A DNA stretch of 64,000 bases from JBAXTE01 sp037130365 (GTDB lineage Bacteria > Bacteroidota > Bacteroidia > Bacteroidales > WCHB1-69), in assembly GCA_037130365.1 (NCBI GenBank), contig JBAXTE010000005.1:1-64000 (forward strand), given 5' to 3'. Below, in pieces: positions 52,217 to 61,689 of this stretch. The notes beneath the pieces are model-generated. The model saw only the letters and a list, made by a program, of their open reading frames with translations. It was not told the DNA's origin and made no database searches. The position numbers and the translations under genes are program-made. Position 1 is the stretch's first letter, and the number at the start of each line of letters is the position of its first letter.

Positions 52217-53269
52217 TTATTTTGCCTTCATTAAAGTAAATGCAAAGGTGGTCCCAACTCCTATCGTACTTCGGACGTTAATAGATTGACGGTGAGCTTC
52301 AATAATATGTTTTACTATTGCTAATCCCAATCCAGAGCCACCAATATTTCTCGATCGGTTCTTGTCAATTCTATAAAATCGTTCAAAAAGTCGGGGAATG
52401 TGTTCTTCGGCAATTCCCATTCCATTATCAGTAATTTCAATTAAGATATACTCGTCCATATCGAAAAAGCTGATTTTTGTTTTACCCTTATTGCTATTTC
52501 CATATTTTATGGAATTGTCTATTAAATTTGTAAGGACTTTTTTTATACTCTCTACGTCTGCCCAAACAAATATTGGGGTCTCGTAAAATTCCGCAAAAGT
52601 CAATTTAATATTGAATGATTCTGCTTTCGTTTCTAATAAATCTACTACCGTTTTAGTGAGGTTTACAATGTTTATTGCTTCAGGTTTCAACAAAAGAATA
52701 TTTGATTCTAGTCTCGAAATTTCTTCCAAATCATTGATTATTTCAATCATCCTATCAATGTTTCGTTCGGTGCGCTCAAGAAAGTCTTTGGCGAGATTTG
52801 GGTCTTCAATTCCACCATCTAAAAGTGTCAAAACGTAACCTTGAATATTGGTAATTGGAGTTTTAAGTTCATGCGAGACATTTCCCAAAAACTCTCTTCG
52901 ATAAACTTCGAGTTTTTTCATTTCTTCATACTCTTGCTTATTTCCCTCGATCCATGCTTGTACCTCTACATCAACTTCATCTAAAGATTTCTTGGTGATA
53001 ATTTTGTATTGAGCTTCATTCTCCTTTTTCTGAATTTTAAAGGTGTGAATATTTTTGTAAATAAGTCGAATTTTCTCCACAATAAATTCCTGAAAAATAT
53101 AACTAGCAAAAAAATAGGTAGTGGCAAATATTAGTAAAGTGAATCCAATCACAAATAAAACATTGAAACTCTGAAAAAAATATAGCCAGAGAAAGAGTGT
53201 GGATGAAGCTATAAAAGAAATAAGTAATGCAATGCTTAAAGATAATTGCTTGTGATTAGATGATTTCAT
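52217..53269 (-). CDS. Sensor histidine kinase (PhoR-like)
   Basis: 350 aa. Two transmembrane helices (about residues 10-60) with only a few periplasmic residues between them, so no classical sensor domain. The H-box is HELKTPITNIQGYV near 137, the N-box NLIDNSIKYG, the G-boxes ITDNGMGIAEEHIPRLFERF and GGSGLGLAIVKHI. Partner of the response regulator at 53518-54213, but separated from it by 248 bases holding a dispersed repeat instead of the usual overlap. Confidence 0.94.
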   Translation of the reverse strand: MKSSNHKQLSLSIALLISFIASSTLFLWLYFFQSFNVLFVIGFTLLIFATTYFFASYIFQEFIVEKIRLIYKNIHTFKIQKKENEAQYKIITKKSLDEVDVEVQAWIEGNKQEYEEMKKLEVYRREFLGNVSHELKTPITNIQGYVLTLLDGGIEDPNLAKDFLERTERNIDRMIEIINDLEEISRLESNILLLKPEAINIVNLTKTVVDLLETKAESFNIKLTFAEFYETPIFVWADVESIKKVLTNLIDNSIKYGNSNKGKTKISFFDMDEYILIEITDNGMGIAEEHIPRLFERFYRIDKNRSRNIGGSGLGLAIVKHIIEAHRQSINVRSTIGVGTTFAFTLMKAK

Positions 53270-53388
53270 ATTGAGTTTATAAAGTTGTAAAGTTCATAAG
53301 GTAAAATGTATATATGAATAGATTTTGATGTAAATAGAACAATATAAGAAGGTTCATATTAACATCCACTATTTACCATTGTTTGTTT

Positions 53389-53508
53389 GAAACTGGCAGA
53401 TGTTATGTGTTTTTTCAGTATTGAAAATTAAGGTTCCGATAGCTCTCGGAATTACATTGGTAAATGACTGTTTTCGCTGAAAGGGTAACGATGAAACTGG
53501 CGTTTTCT
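53389..53508 (-). repeat. Dispersed repeat family, copy 2
   Basis: The reverse strand matches 11428-11589: first 30 core bases identical, conserved end AACATCTGCCA, flanking GAAAACGCCA. Like copy 1, it begins a few bases after a gene stop codon, in the same orientation as that gene (here the response regulator). It lacks the GC-rich inner hairpin of copy 1. Confidence 0.8.
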
Positions 53509-53517
53509 TTCAAGCAC

Positions 53518-54213
53518 TTAATCTTCAAATTTATAACCCACCCCTTTAATTGTCTTAATATTTTCTAAGTCTATTTTTTCGCGAATTTTTCTAATATGAA
53601 CATCTATAGTTCGGTCACCAACAATTACATCATCGCCCCAAATTGCAGACAAAATCTCTTCTCGGCGAAAGACCTTATTCGGTTTTGAAGCCAATAATGC
53701 AAGTAATTCAAACTCTTTTTTAGGAAGAATATGTTGAACATTATTGAATACAACCGTATATTTTTCTTTGTCGATTGTGATGGAATTTAATGAAATTAAA
53801 TTTTTAGAGTTTTCTATAGTTTCTGAAGTGTTGTTAAATCTTCGCAACAATGATTTTACTTTGCTAATCAGTATTTTTGGTTTAATCGGTTTTTGAATAT
53901 AATCATCGGCACCAGCTTCAAAACCAGCTAATTGAGAGTAATCTTCATTACGTGCAGTTAAAAATGTAATTACCGTATTTTGTAATTCTTTCATAGTTCT
54001 TAACGACTGACACGCTTCAATACCATCCATTTCTGGCATCATTACATCTAAAATAATTAATTGAGGGATGAATGTTTTCGCCTTTTTTATCGCTTCTTTT
54101 CCGTTCGAAGCTATAGCAACTTGAAATCCCTCTTTAATCAAATTATATCGTATAAATTCAATTATATCGGCATCATCATCTACAAGCAAAATTTTGATTT
54201 CGGTATTGTCCAT
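53518..54213 (-). CDS. OmpR/PhoB-family response regulator
   Basis: 231 aa. Receiver domain with the acidic pair in LLVDDDAD, phospho-Asp in LIILDVMMPEMDG, and KP in DDYIQKPIKP. C-terminal winged helix (LPKKEFELLALLASKPNKVF, VGDRTIDVHIRKIREKI, IKGVGYKF). First gene of the two-component unit. Target genes unknown. Confidence 0.96.
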   Translation of the reverse strand: MDNTEIKILLVDDDADIIEFIRYNLIKEGFQVAIASNGKEAIKKAKTFIPQLIILDVMMPEMDGIEACQSLRTMKELQNTVITFLTARNEDYSQLAGFEAGADDYIQKPIKPKILISKVKSLLRRFNNTSETIENSKNLISLNSITIDKEKYTVVFNNVQHILPKKEFELLALLASKPNKVFRREEILSAIWGDDVIVGDRTIDVHIRKIREKIDLENIKTIKGVGYKFED

Positions 54214-54325
54214 ATTTTTGGTTTTTTTACAAAGATATTATTTTTGCTGTTTATTGTTATTAATCCAATGTTGTGATAATGTTATGGAAACATTATCTTG
54301 ACTAAACTATTAACAGTCAGTGTGG

Positions 54326-55087
54326 TTAATAGTTTGTTTTGAAGCTTTTTAACACGATTTCATCATTTTCTGTTTGAGCAAAAGAGAAACTTTTAATCCA
54401 TTCACCAGTATTAATATACTTGCTGTTTGGTGCTATTTCAATTTCTAAAGCCAGATGTCGATGCCCAAAAATAAAGTAATCAAAGTGTTCGATTAATAAA
54501 GTCTTTCGTGCAAATTGAAGTAATCGTTCTTTCTCTTCACCATGAAAAATTTCGTCCATATTCCCGTTTGCAGCTCTGCTTTTTGAAGAAACTAACAATG
54601 CTAACCAAAAAGCAAAATTTGGATGCAATCGAGAATAAACCCATCTGTTAAATCGGGCATCGAAAAGCCATTTCATAATTTTATACCCCATATCTTTGGG
54701 ACCGATTCCATCTCCATGACCAATAAATACTTTTTTTCCATTGATGAGATAGGTTTGGGAAGAGCGGACCATTTCAAAATTAAACTCATCGACAAAATAA
54801 TTCTTCACCCATAAATCGTGATTTCCGGTGAAATAAATAAACTTAATTCCCATATCCGAAAGTTCAGCAAACTTTCCGAACAATCGGGTGTATCCTCGAG
54901 GTACAACATGCTTATATTCAAACCAAAAATCAAAAACATCACCCAATAATATAATATAATTGGCTTTTTCTTTTATCGAATCTAACCATTTAACCAATAA
55001 CTTTTCTCGCAAAAGACTATCGCTGGAATTTGGGACTCCAAAGTGGCAGTCGGAAACAAAATAAACGTTGCCATCAATTTTTCGCAT
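54326..55087 (-). CDS. lpxH: UDP-2,3-diacylglucosamine diphosphatase (LpxH-like)
   Basis: 253 aa from the ATG at 55085-55087, one base after the upstream stop. Calcineurin-like phosphoesterase motifs in order: FVSDCHFG, LLGDVFDFWFEY, FTGNHD, IGHGDG and FGHRH. This is the Bacteroidetes LpxH type, producing lipid X in lipid A synthesis at the inner membrane. Co-transcribed with the M1 peptidase gene. Confidence 0.92.
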   Translation of the reverse strand: MRKIDGNVYFVSDCHFGVPNSSDSLLREKLLVKWLDSIKEKANYIILLGDVFDFWFEYKHVVPRGYTRLFGKFAELSDMGIKFIYFTGNHDLWVKNYFVDEFNFEMVRSSQTYLINGKKVFIGHGDGIGPKDMGYKIMKWLFDARFNRWVYSRLHPNFAFWLALLVSSKSRAANGNMDEIFHGEEKERLLQFARKTLLIEHFDYFIFGHRHLALEIEIAPNSKYINTGEWIKSFSFAQTENDEIVLKSFKTNY

Positions 55088-55088
55088 A

Positions 55089-58000
55089 CTAAAATCCAAG
55101 TTGTTTATATTTACTTATTGCCTTTAACGGATTTAATTCATTTAAGTTTAGTTTAAAACGAATCCTATCCGAAAAAGATTGATTGTTTAAATCGGCTACT
55201 CGTTGCATATCTGGTGAAATATATAGAGGCACATAGATTTCTAAAATTTTACTGATTACATTTATCTGAATTCCTGCTTCATAGATAAATATTTCTTTGT
55301 TTTCTAAGTATTGTGATGCATCCGGAAAGGTAGCAATATTGGCAAATAATTTCACCGGAAGTTTGCCTGGTATAGCAACCGAGAGATTTGAAGCGATGAG
55401 CCAATTATTTGTTCTCCCCAATGGTGTTGGCGTAACAAATCCACCATCGTTTCCGATATATTGACGAGAAAACAAACCAGCTTCTTCAGAGCGACCTAAC
55501 AACGTTTGGTCAAAAAGATAATCTATTGAACCCGTTGCATCGGAATAATAGCCACTTGTTTTAAAGTTTACATTGGGTAAATATTCTACGGACGAATTAA
55601 ATATTTTTCCGGCAAACACCCGAAAATCAACACCTTTTTTCTTTGCATACGTATATTGTGTGTTGAATTCTGCAGATATTTTAAATGTTTCACCAAAAGA
55701 TTGCATGTCTACATCCGTTTTCCATGGATGAATTTTTCGCTTATTATCATATTTGTGGTGAATATTAAAGATCGAATACTCATTTTTCGATTTTATTTTG
55801 ATGTAATCATAAACTACTGTTCCGTTTTCGAAGTGACTATTTGCTAATGTATTAAATATTCCTTGGCTGATAAACACCTTGCGAATTTTCAACTCATGAA
55901 GAATCGTTTTATTTGCTGGTGTTGCAAATGAAATCAACATCGAGGGTTCCAATTTGATATATTCATTCGGTTCAGTGATAAAATCATACGCATATTTTTT
56001 ACTCAATAATCCAAACCGGATATAGCGAATGTCAATAATTTTTGGAGTAATCGAATATCCAATATCTGCCATTCCATTAATTGAATTTGTGTTGAAGGAA
56101 TACATTGGAATTAATGTATAATCAAATTTGCGTGGAACAATTGGGTCTGAATATATGGCTAATCCAGCCATCCATTTGTTGTACATATTCCATCCAACAA
56201 TTGGCGAATACAAAATATGATTTTCACTTGGACTAGATATTGTCCACAAGAACGCAGTTTTTGGAAGATTCCACTTCTTGAAAATTCCCTTTATTCGCAT
56301 GGAATTATCTCGTTTATCAATTTCTGGAACTTCAAATCCCTCATTTATGGAAATCTTGTATGTATTTACTGGAACCGAAATGGTATCAATGTTTTTTCTA
56401 CCACTATTCTCACACCATTTTGTTGACAGAATATTTCCCGATTTATCTATTGCAGAAATGCTGAATGGCGCCCCCAAGTGATATTTGTCTTTAGTTTTAA
56501 TTATGAAAAGGTTATTACTATCCTTGATTTTTCGTGCAGATTTGAGTTTAATATCTATTGGAGTGGCGTTTTTAACCATAGATTCGAAAAACCAACTTAG
56601 GTTTTTTCCTGTTTTCAATTCAAAAAATTGTTTTAAATCTTCGGGATTGGGGTGTTTGAAATTCCATGTTTGTGCAAAATCAAACATCACTGAATTAAAT
56701 GTGGAGTCGCCCAAATACGCTTTTAAATGTCGAAAGAGCATTACAGGTGTGAAATACACAGAAATTCCATAATTAATAAACGAATATTCGTCAGAAGGCA
56801 ATCCAACTGCCTGAAAATCATGTTGTGACATTGAGAAAAGGTAAGCAAAGTAATTTCCATAATATCCAGGGAACGCGGCCGTATTAAACATTTTTTTTAT
56901 CCCAAAAGAGCTAAGCAAGTTGTCGTTAGGAAATTGCTTTTGCATATATTCATTTTCGTAAAAGGAGTTTATTCCTTCATCGAGCCAAGGATAACTCCGT
57001 TCGTTGAATCCTAAAATGCCATAAAGCCAATTATGACCAACTTCGTGCATTACCACACGTTCAAGAGTTTTAAGATCTGAAGTGTGATTTACAACGGTAA
57101 TCATTGGATATTCCATTCCTCCACCAGCTTCAAGAGCACCATCAACGGCGCTGCAAAAGGCGTATGGATAATCTCCAAGTTTTGAGGAGTAAAATTGTAC
57201 GGATTTTGAAATATAATTTGGAACATTTTTCCATACTGCTGCATGACTTGGGAGATAATATGCGTATGCATCAATCGTACGTTTGCTAGGTAACTCAATC
57301 GTGGCTTTAGAAATCAGGAATCGTTTATCGGTAAACCAAGCAAAATCATGAATGCTATCTTGGCGAAAATGAAGCGTTTTTAGTTTCGCAGAAGACGGTG
57401 GAAAACTATCGGTGATCAAAGAAGTTGCAGAATTTGAGAGCATTATTCTTTGATTAATTCGATTTTGCTCTTCAATATTGTCTTGAAGAACACCAGTAGA
57501 AGCTACAATGTAATTTTCTGGCAAAGTAATAAAGACATCAAACGACCCAAATTCGCTGTAAAATTCACCTTTATCCAAATACGAAATTGGATGCCAACCA
57601 TCGCGATCATATACGGCTGGTTTGGGATACCATTGCGAAATTTGATAGGCTTGCCTCTGATGTCCCATTCTAGAAAAATCTCCAGGAATTTTTACTCGAA
57701 AGGGCGTTTTTATCACCATTGAATCTCCGGGATTTAACGACTGAGGAAGCGCAATAATTGCAATATCCTTTTGTTTTTGGAAAAAGGAATAATTTGTCGG
57801 TATATTGTTAATGCTAAAATTTAATTTATCGATGTATCCACGCTCGCTTTTTTTTGAAAAATTGAGATTTGTATTCCTACTGCTAATTTGCTGTTGAACT
57901 AGCGCCGTATTATTGTCTGAATATCCATTTGGCCAAAGATGTATGTAAATTTCTCGTAATGTGTCAGGAGAATTATTGAAGTAAGTAATTGAAATATTGC

Positions 58001-58139
58001 CATTTAACTCATGTAAAGAATCATTTAGAGAAACTTGGATGATATTGTTTGCCCTCTGTTGAAAATAGGCTTTATTTTGTCCAATCGAAACTTGACAAAT
58101 CAAAAATAGAATAATAAAAACTATGATTTTTCTAGGCAT
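55089..58139 (-). CDS. Large M1-family metallopeptidase
   Basis: 1016 aa with a signal peptide (IIVFIILFLICQVSIG). Aminopeptidase N-like N-terminal beta domain, then the catalytic domain with GGGMEYP (the usual GxMEN is altered) and zinc ligands HEVGHNW plus the Glu in YPWLDEGINSFYENEY. The roughly 400 C-terminal residues are a beta-rich region characteristic of Bacteroidetes M1 proteins; they resemble a beta-barrel-like or surface domain. Likely periplasmic or outer-membrane peptide processing. Follows the DUF4369-like gene by 8 bases. Confidence 0.9.
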   Translation of the reverse strand: MPRKIIVFIILFLICQVSIGQNKAYFQQRANNIIQVSLNDSLHELNGNISITYFNNSPDTLREIYIHLWPNGYSDNNTALVQQQISSRNTNLNFSKKSERGYIDKLNFSINNIPTNYSFFQKQKDIAIIALPQSLNPGDSMVIKTPFRVKIPGDFSRMGHQRQAYQISQWYPKPAVYDRDGWHPISYLDKGEFYSEFGSFDVFITLPENYIVASTGVLQDNIEEQNRINQRIMLSNSATSLITDSFPPSSAKLKTLHFRQDSIHDFAWFTDKRFLISKATIELPSKRTIDAYAYYLPSHAAVWKNVPNYISKSVQFYSSKLGDYPYAFCSAVDGALEAGGGMEYPMITVVNHTSDLKTLERVVMHEVGHNWLYGILGFNERSYPWLDEGINSFYENEYMQKQFPNDNLLSSFGIKKMFNTAAFPGYYGNYFAYLFSMSQHDFQAVGLPSDEYSFINYGISVYFTPVMLFRHLKAYLGDSTFNSVMFDFAQTWNFKHPNPEDLKQFFELKTGKNLSWFFESMVKNATPIDIKLKSARKIKDSNNLFIIKTKDKYHLGAPFSISAIDKSGNILSTKWCENSGRKNIDTISVPVNTYKISINEGFEVPEIDKRDNSMRIKGIFKKWNLPKTAFLWTISSPSENHILYSPIVGWNMYNKWMAGLAIYSDPIVPRKFDYTLIPMYSFNTNSINGMADIGYSITPKIIDIRYIRFGLLSKKYAYDFITEPNEYIKLEPSMLISFATPANKTILHELKIRKVFISQGIFNTLANSHFENGTVVYDYIKIKSKNEYSIFNIHHKYDNKRKIHPWKTDVDMQSFGETFKISAEFNTQYTYAKKKGVDFRVFAGKIFNSSVEYLPNVNFKTSGYYSDATGSIDYLFDQTLLGRSEEAGLFSRQYIGNDGGFVTPTPLGRTNNWLIASNLSVAIPGKLPVKLFANIATFPDASQYLENKEIFIYEAGIQINVISKILEIYVPLYISPDMQRVADLNNQSFSDRIRFKLNLNELNPLKAISKYKQLGF

Positions 58140-58147
58140 AATTTGAC

Positions 58148-59299
58148 TTATTTTGCAACAACCACATCTTTCAAATTCTTTCCATGAGCAATCACTTTAT
58201 TATTCACATCTACAAGCACATAATAAGGAATATTTGAAGTAGTAATATTAAATAATTGACCAATTTCACCGGTTATTCCATGGTTGTCGACAATGTGTGT
58301 GGCTCTTTTAAGTTCTTTACCCACAAAACTTAACCACGACTCTTTATTATCTTCTAGTGCAACAGCTACTAGCTTTATTGATGGAGAAAGGTTGTTCAGC
58401 TTAGCTAAATCAGAATTATCAACAAACGATTTAATATCCCAAAAAACGATAAGCTTCTGACGGGCTTGAATTTGACTTACATTAACTGGTTTATCTAATG
58501 AGTTTGGCAAGATAATATTTGGAATTAAATTACCTGCAGTTAGCATTGAATCTACTTTAGCTTGATTGTCCGCATTGATCTTTTTCTCTAAAAACAAAGA
58601 ATGAAATTTTATCACATGTTTGCTTTTAGAAAAAAGTTTCATTAGACTTTCATCAATTTTTTGCATCGTTGATAAATCCTCTTGAGAATTAAAAAAAGTT
58701 CTTCGTCCAAGTGTTTGATAAAAAGCAACAATAGCGGTTAGCGAATTAGTATGCTTATCAATGTATCTAATTAGCCATGTTTTATGATTAATAAACATTC
58801 TAGAGTATGCTGAATCTAAGATCGGTTTTATTGAATCAAACTCTGCTGTGTTTTGATACTCTTTGAAAATTTTACTTAATGAATCGGTGGTATGATAACA
58901 CTTATCAAGATTGTGATTAAGTTCTAAAAGCAAATTACTTTCGGGTGAACCCGTCAAAGATGTTGGATAGCCAAGACTGTCAGCCGAAGCGACAAGGGAA
59001 ACGATGCTCCCTGGTTCGAGAATTAAGCTGATAAAGTTCTTATTTGAAAATCGAAGAAAGTAGAAACTAGTTTCTTCCAGTTTAATTTTAACTTTAAACT
59101 TGTTGTTAATAATTGAAGCAGAGTCAATTTTTTGAATTCCATCGGGAGTTAATTCTTCTATAATTAGCCTTGAATAGGAATTTCCAATAATTTCTCCATT
59201 AATCCAAACTTCATTTTTATTTGGTTTTTTTGTGCAAGAAATTGAAAGAAATATTAGAGTTAAGATTATTACGATGGGTAAATATTTATATTTCATCAT
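58148..59299 (-). CDS. Thioredoxin-like lipoprotein lacking the CxxC motif
   Basis: 383 aa from the ATG at 59297-59299 (a second ATG follows). The lipobox is LSISC. An N-terminal DUF4369-like domain (INGEIIGNSYSRLIIEEL) is followed by a helical linker and a TlpA/AhpC-like domain (PNIILPNSLDKPVNVSQIQ). At the place of the catalytic WCxxC it reads FWDIKSFVDNS, so redox activity is not expected. The cis-Pro region IPYYVLVD is kept. Envelope location; it starts the transcript leading to the M1 peptidase and lpxH. Confidence 0.82.
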   Translation of the reverse strand: MMKYKYLPIVIILTLIFLSISCTKKPNKNEVWINGEIIGNSYSRLIIEELTPDGIQKIDSASIINNKFKVKIKLEETSFYFLRFSNKNFISLILEPGSIVSLVASADSLGYPTSLTGSPESNLLLELNHNLDKCYHTTDSLSKIFKEYQNTAEFDSIKPILDSAYSRMFINHKTWLIRYIDKHTNSLTAIVAFYQTLGRRTFFNSQEDLSTMQKIDESLMKLFSKSKHVIKFHSLFLEKKINADNQAKVDSMLTAGNLIPNIILPNSLDKPVNVSQIQARQKLIVFWDIKSFVDNSDLAKLNNLSPSIKLVAVALEDNKESWLSFVGKELKRATHIVDNHGITGEIGQLFNITTSNIPYYVLVDVNNKVIAHGKNLKDVVVAK

Positions 59300-59451
59300 G
59301 ATTTTTTTGTCGATATATGGCAAAGTTAAGGATATTTTTTTAGAATTGGAATGTGAACTATTTATATAAAACACGACCAAGTATTTAAAAACATCCTGTT
59401 GTGCAAAATTTCAAAAGATGTGAGTTTATTGTTTACTTTATTCGTTTGTAT

Positions 59452-59699
59452 AGGTTATGTTTTAAAACGATGTGGAAAAACTTCTACTTAAATAATTAGC
59501 TGTCTTTCTTGCCCGAAGAGGGCATTTATATCAATAAAAAAATCTGTCGTTATGTTCTAAATTTCCCTTAGGGAATTAACCTTATTTATCAAAAAGGGTT
59601 AATGCCCTATGGGCAAACAGTCATTTTAGATAGTAATTTTTTTATTGATATTTAAGCCCTATGGGCTATAAGGGGCCACAATATTCTAAAACACAACCT
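59452..59699. repeat. Large imperfect palindrome (about 250 bp)
   Basis: The outer arms 59452-59475 and 59676-59699 pair at about 19 of 24 positions. The inner arms 59520-59543 and 59636-59659 pair at 21 of 24. Inside are local palindromes AATTTCCC/GGGAATT and TGCCC-TA-TGGGCA, and outside the inner arm AGCCC-TA-TGGGCT. No coding potential. Located between two divergent genes. MITE-like. Confidence 0.75.
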
Positions 59700-59819
59700 T
59701 TGTATATAACGAAATATATTAGCAAGTTTATATAAAAATTGGTATCAAAATTCAAAACTGAGGTGCAATTAGTGATTGTTACTTTCATTTTTTTTGTATT
59801 TTCGTAAAAAACTACAACG

Positions 59820-60209
59820 ATGATAACATTTGAAGAGGTAATGAAATCGCTTTTTTACAATAATTTAGCTTGGTATGTAGATATGTTTGGAAAAGTTAAA
59901 TCAAATAAGACCACACTTTTTGCCGATCGGAATAACTGCACATCACAAGCACAGGTCGAAAAATGGCTGTGCATCAATGACTTAATGAATTTAGCAAAAC
60001 ATTTTAATCACGATTGGGTACCTGATTGGACAAATTCGTCAGATAAGAAATTTGCTATTGTGCTTACAAATGTTCAAGAATTAAAATTTGAAGCTGTGGA
60101 AGTTTCGGAAACCATTTTTGGATTTGTGTTTTTTAAATCTGCAGAATCAACGTTGCAAGCAATAGAGATTCTTGGAGTTCGTAAATTAAATTTAATTTTT
60201 CTAAAATAA
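59820..60209 (+). CDS. Hypothetical protein, phage-associated-like
   Basis: 129 aa without signal peptide or membrane segment. Stretches like HFNHDWVPDWTNSSDKKFAIV and FFKSAESTLQAIEILG resemble small proteins often found in Bacteroidetes phages and prophages. I state this from pattern memory, not homology search. No phage genes are adjacent. Start ATG with an A-rich leader. Confidence 0.55.
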   Translation: MITFEEVMKSLFYNNLAWYVDMFGKVKSNKTTLFADRNNCTSQAQVEKWLCINDLMNLAKHFNHDWVPDWTNSSDKKFAIVLTNVQELKFEAVEVSETIFGFVFFKSAESTLQAIEILGVRKLNLIFLK

Positions 60210-60249
60210 ACTAGTACACAAATCAAATAAAAAAAATAAAAAAAATCAG

Positions 60250-60257
60250 TACATTTG
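60250..60257 (+). promoter_or_regulatory. -7 box of the porin gene
   Basis: TACATTTG, a perfect TAnnTTTG, 24 bases before the ATG, preceded by a long A-rich stretch that may act as an UP-like element. Confidence 0.5.
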
Positions 60258-60280
60258 CCAATATTATTAAAAATAAATCT

Positions 60281-61594
60281 ATGAAAAAAATCGCTTTTAC
60301 ACTTGTTATCCTAATTAGCAGCATCACATTATTTTCTCAAACTAATACCCCAGAAACTAGTTCTTTTGGAATTAAGTTTGGTGGTTTTGTCCGTGAAGAT
60401 GCAATTTTCGACACTCGTCAAGTCGAACAACTTCGTGAAGGAATGTTCCTTTTTTATCCATTAAATACTAGGTTAGATAAAGCTGGTGACGATATTAATG
60501 CTCGTTCTTCATTTAATCTTTTTGCCATTGGCGCACGTTTAAGTGGAGCCATTACTGGCCCTGATGCATTTGGAGCAAAGACCTCTGGATTACTCGAAGG
60601 AGAGTTTTTTGGTGCTACCAATGCAAACATTAACACGTTAAGATTACGTCATGCATTTGTTAAACTTAATTGGAGTAAAACTGAATTATTGGTTGGACAA
60701 ACATGGCATGCACTTTTTACTGAAGAGTGTGTTCCTAACACTTTAAATTTTAATACTGGTTCTCCTTTTCAACCATTTAATCGATCTCCTCAAGTAAGAA
60801 TTAAACAATCTTTAGGCAATCACTTTAAATTAACTTTTTCAACAGTTACTCAACGAGATTTTACTAGCACAGGTCCTGCTGGAGCTGGATATCAATATCT
60901 TGCAAATGCAGCAACACCCGAATTTACATTAGGCATTAGCTATACCAAACCAAAAACGGATAGCTCTGCATTAATTGGCTTTGGATTGGTTGGCGAGTAT
61001 AAAGTTTTACAACCTCGTTTGGTAACCGATAGCAATGTTTGTTCAACCCAAAAAATTGAAACCTTTGGAGCATCAGCATATTTTCAAATTGAAACCAAAA
61101 GGATGGGTTTAAAGGTGAAAGCTACGTATGGTGAAAATTTATACGATCAATTAATGCTTGGTGGATATGCAATCAGAAATTATGAAATTAAACCTGCTGA
61201 TGGCGATTGGCAATACACTTCTATTGCTTGTGGTGCAATTTGGGGAGATTTATTTGTTAATTTCGGAAAAGCAAATCTTGGATTCTTTGGAGGATACACT
61301 CAAAATTTTGGTGCTAATAATAATATTTATAGTTGGACAAGTTTTAGTTCGACAACGGATAATCCATTTTATTCAAGAGGTGTTAACATTGCTTATGTTT
61401 GCCGTATGTCACCTAGAATATCATATACAATTGGTAAAGTAAAAATTGGCTTAGAGTATGATTATACTTTAGCCGCTTATGGAAATAAATTAAATAGCTT
61501 GGGTGTAATCGTAAAAACAGCAGATGATCCTACCGCAAAAATCACACAAGTAGCTAATTCTCGTATTTTAGGAATGATACAATACAACTTTTAA
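60281..61594 (+). CDS. Outer membrane porin-like beta-barrel protein (DcaP-like)
   Basis: 437 aa. Signal peptide ending LFSQ, then repeated amphipathic strands throughout: KFGGFVREDAIFDTRQ, ARLSGAITGPDAFG, LRHAFVKLNWSKTELLVGQTWH, ending with an aromatic residue (MIQYNF) as barrel proteins do. The pattern fits porins of the DcaP/OprP-like class in Bacteroidetes. Substrate unknown. Terminator downstream. Confidence 0.82.
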   Translation: MKKIAFTLVILISSITLFSQTNTPETSSFGIKFGGFVREDAIFDTRQVEQLREGMFLFYPLNTRLDKAGDDINARSSFNLFAIGARLSGAITGPDAFGAKTSGLLEGEFFGATNANINTLRLRHAFVKLNWSKTELLVGQTWHALFTEECVPNTLNFNTGSPFQPFNRSPQVRIKQSLGNHFKLTFSTVTQRDFTSTGPAGAGYQYLANAATPEFTLGISYTKPKTDSSALIGFGLVGEYKVLQPRLVTDSNVCSTQKIETFGASAYFQIETKRMGLKVKATYGENLYDQLMLGGYAIRNYEIKPADGDWQYTSIACGAIWGDLFVNFGKANLGFFGGYTQNFGANNNIYSWTSFSSTTDNPFYSRGVNIAYVCRMSPRISYTIGKVKIGLEYDYTLAAYGNKLNSLGVIVKTADDPTAKITQVANSRILGMIQYNF

Positions 61595-61630
61595 AGACCA
61601 AACATCTGTTTATCAAATTCTTATGCACAT

Positions 61631-61670
61631 AAAAAAAGCGGACTATTAATATAAATAGTCCGCTTTTTTA
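61631..61670. terminator. Bidirectional terminator between convergent genes
   Basis: AAAAAAAGCGGACTATT pairs with AATAGTCCGCTTTTTT. Suitable for both the porin (+) and the GldM-C-like gene (-). Confidence 0.92.
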
Positions 61671-61689
61671 CGTTAAATATGTTACAAAT

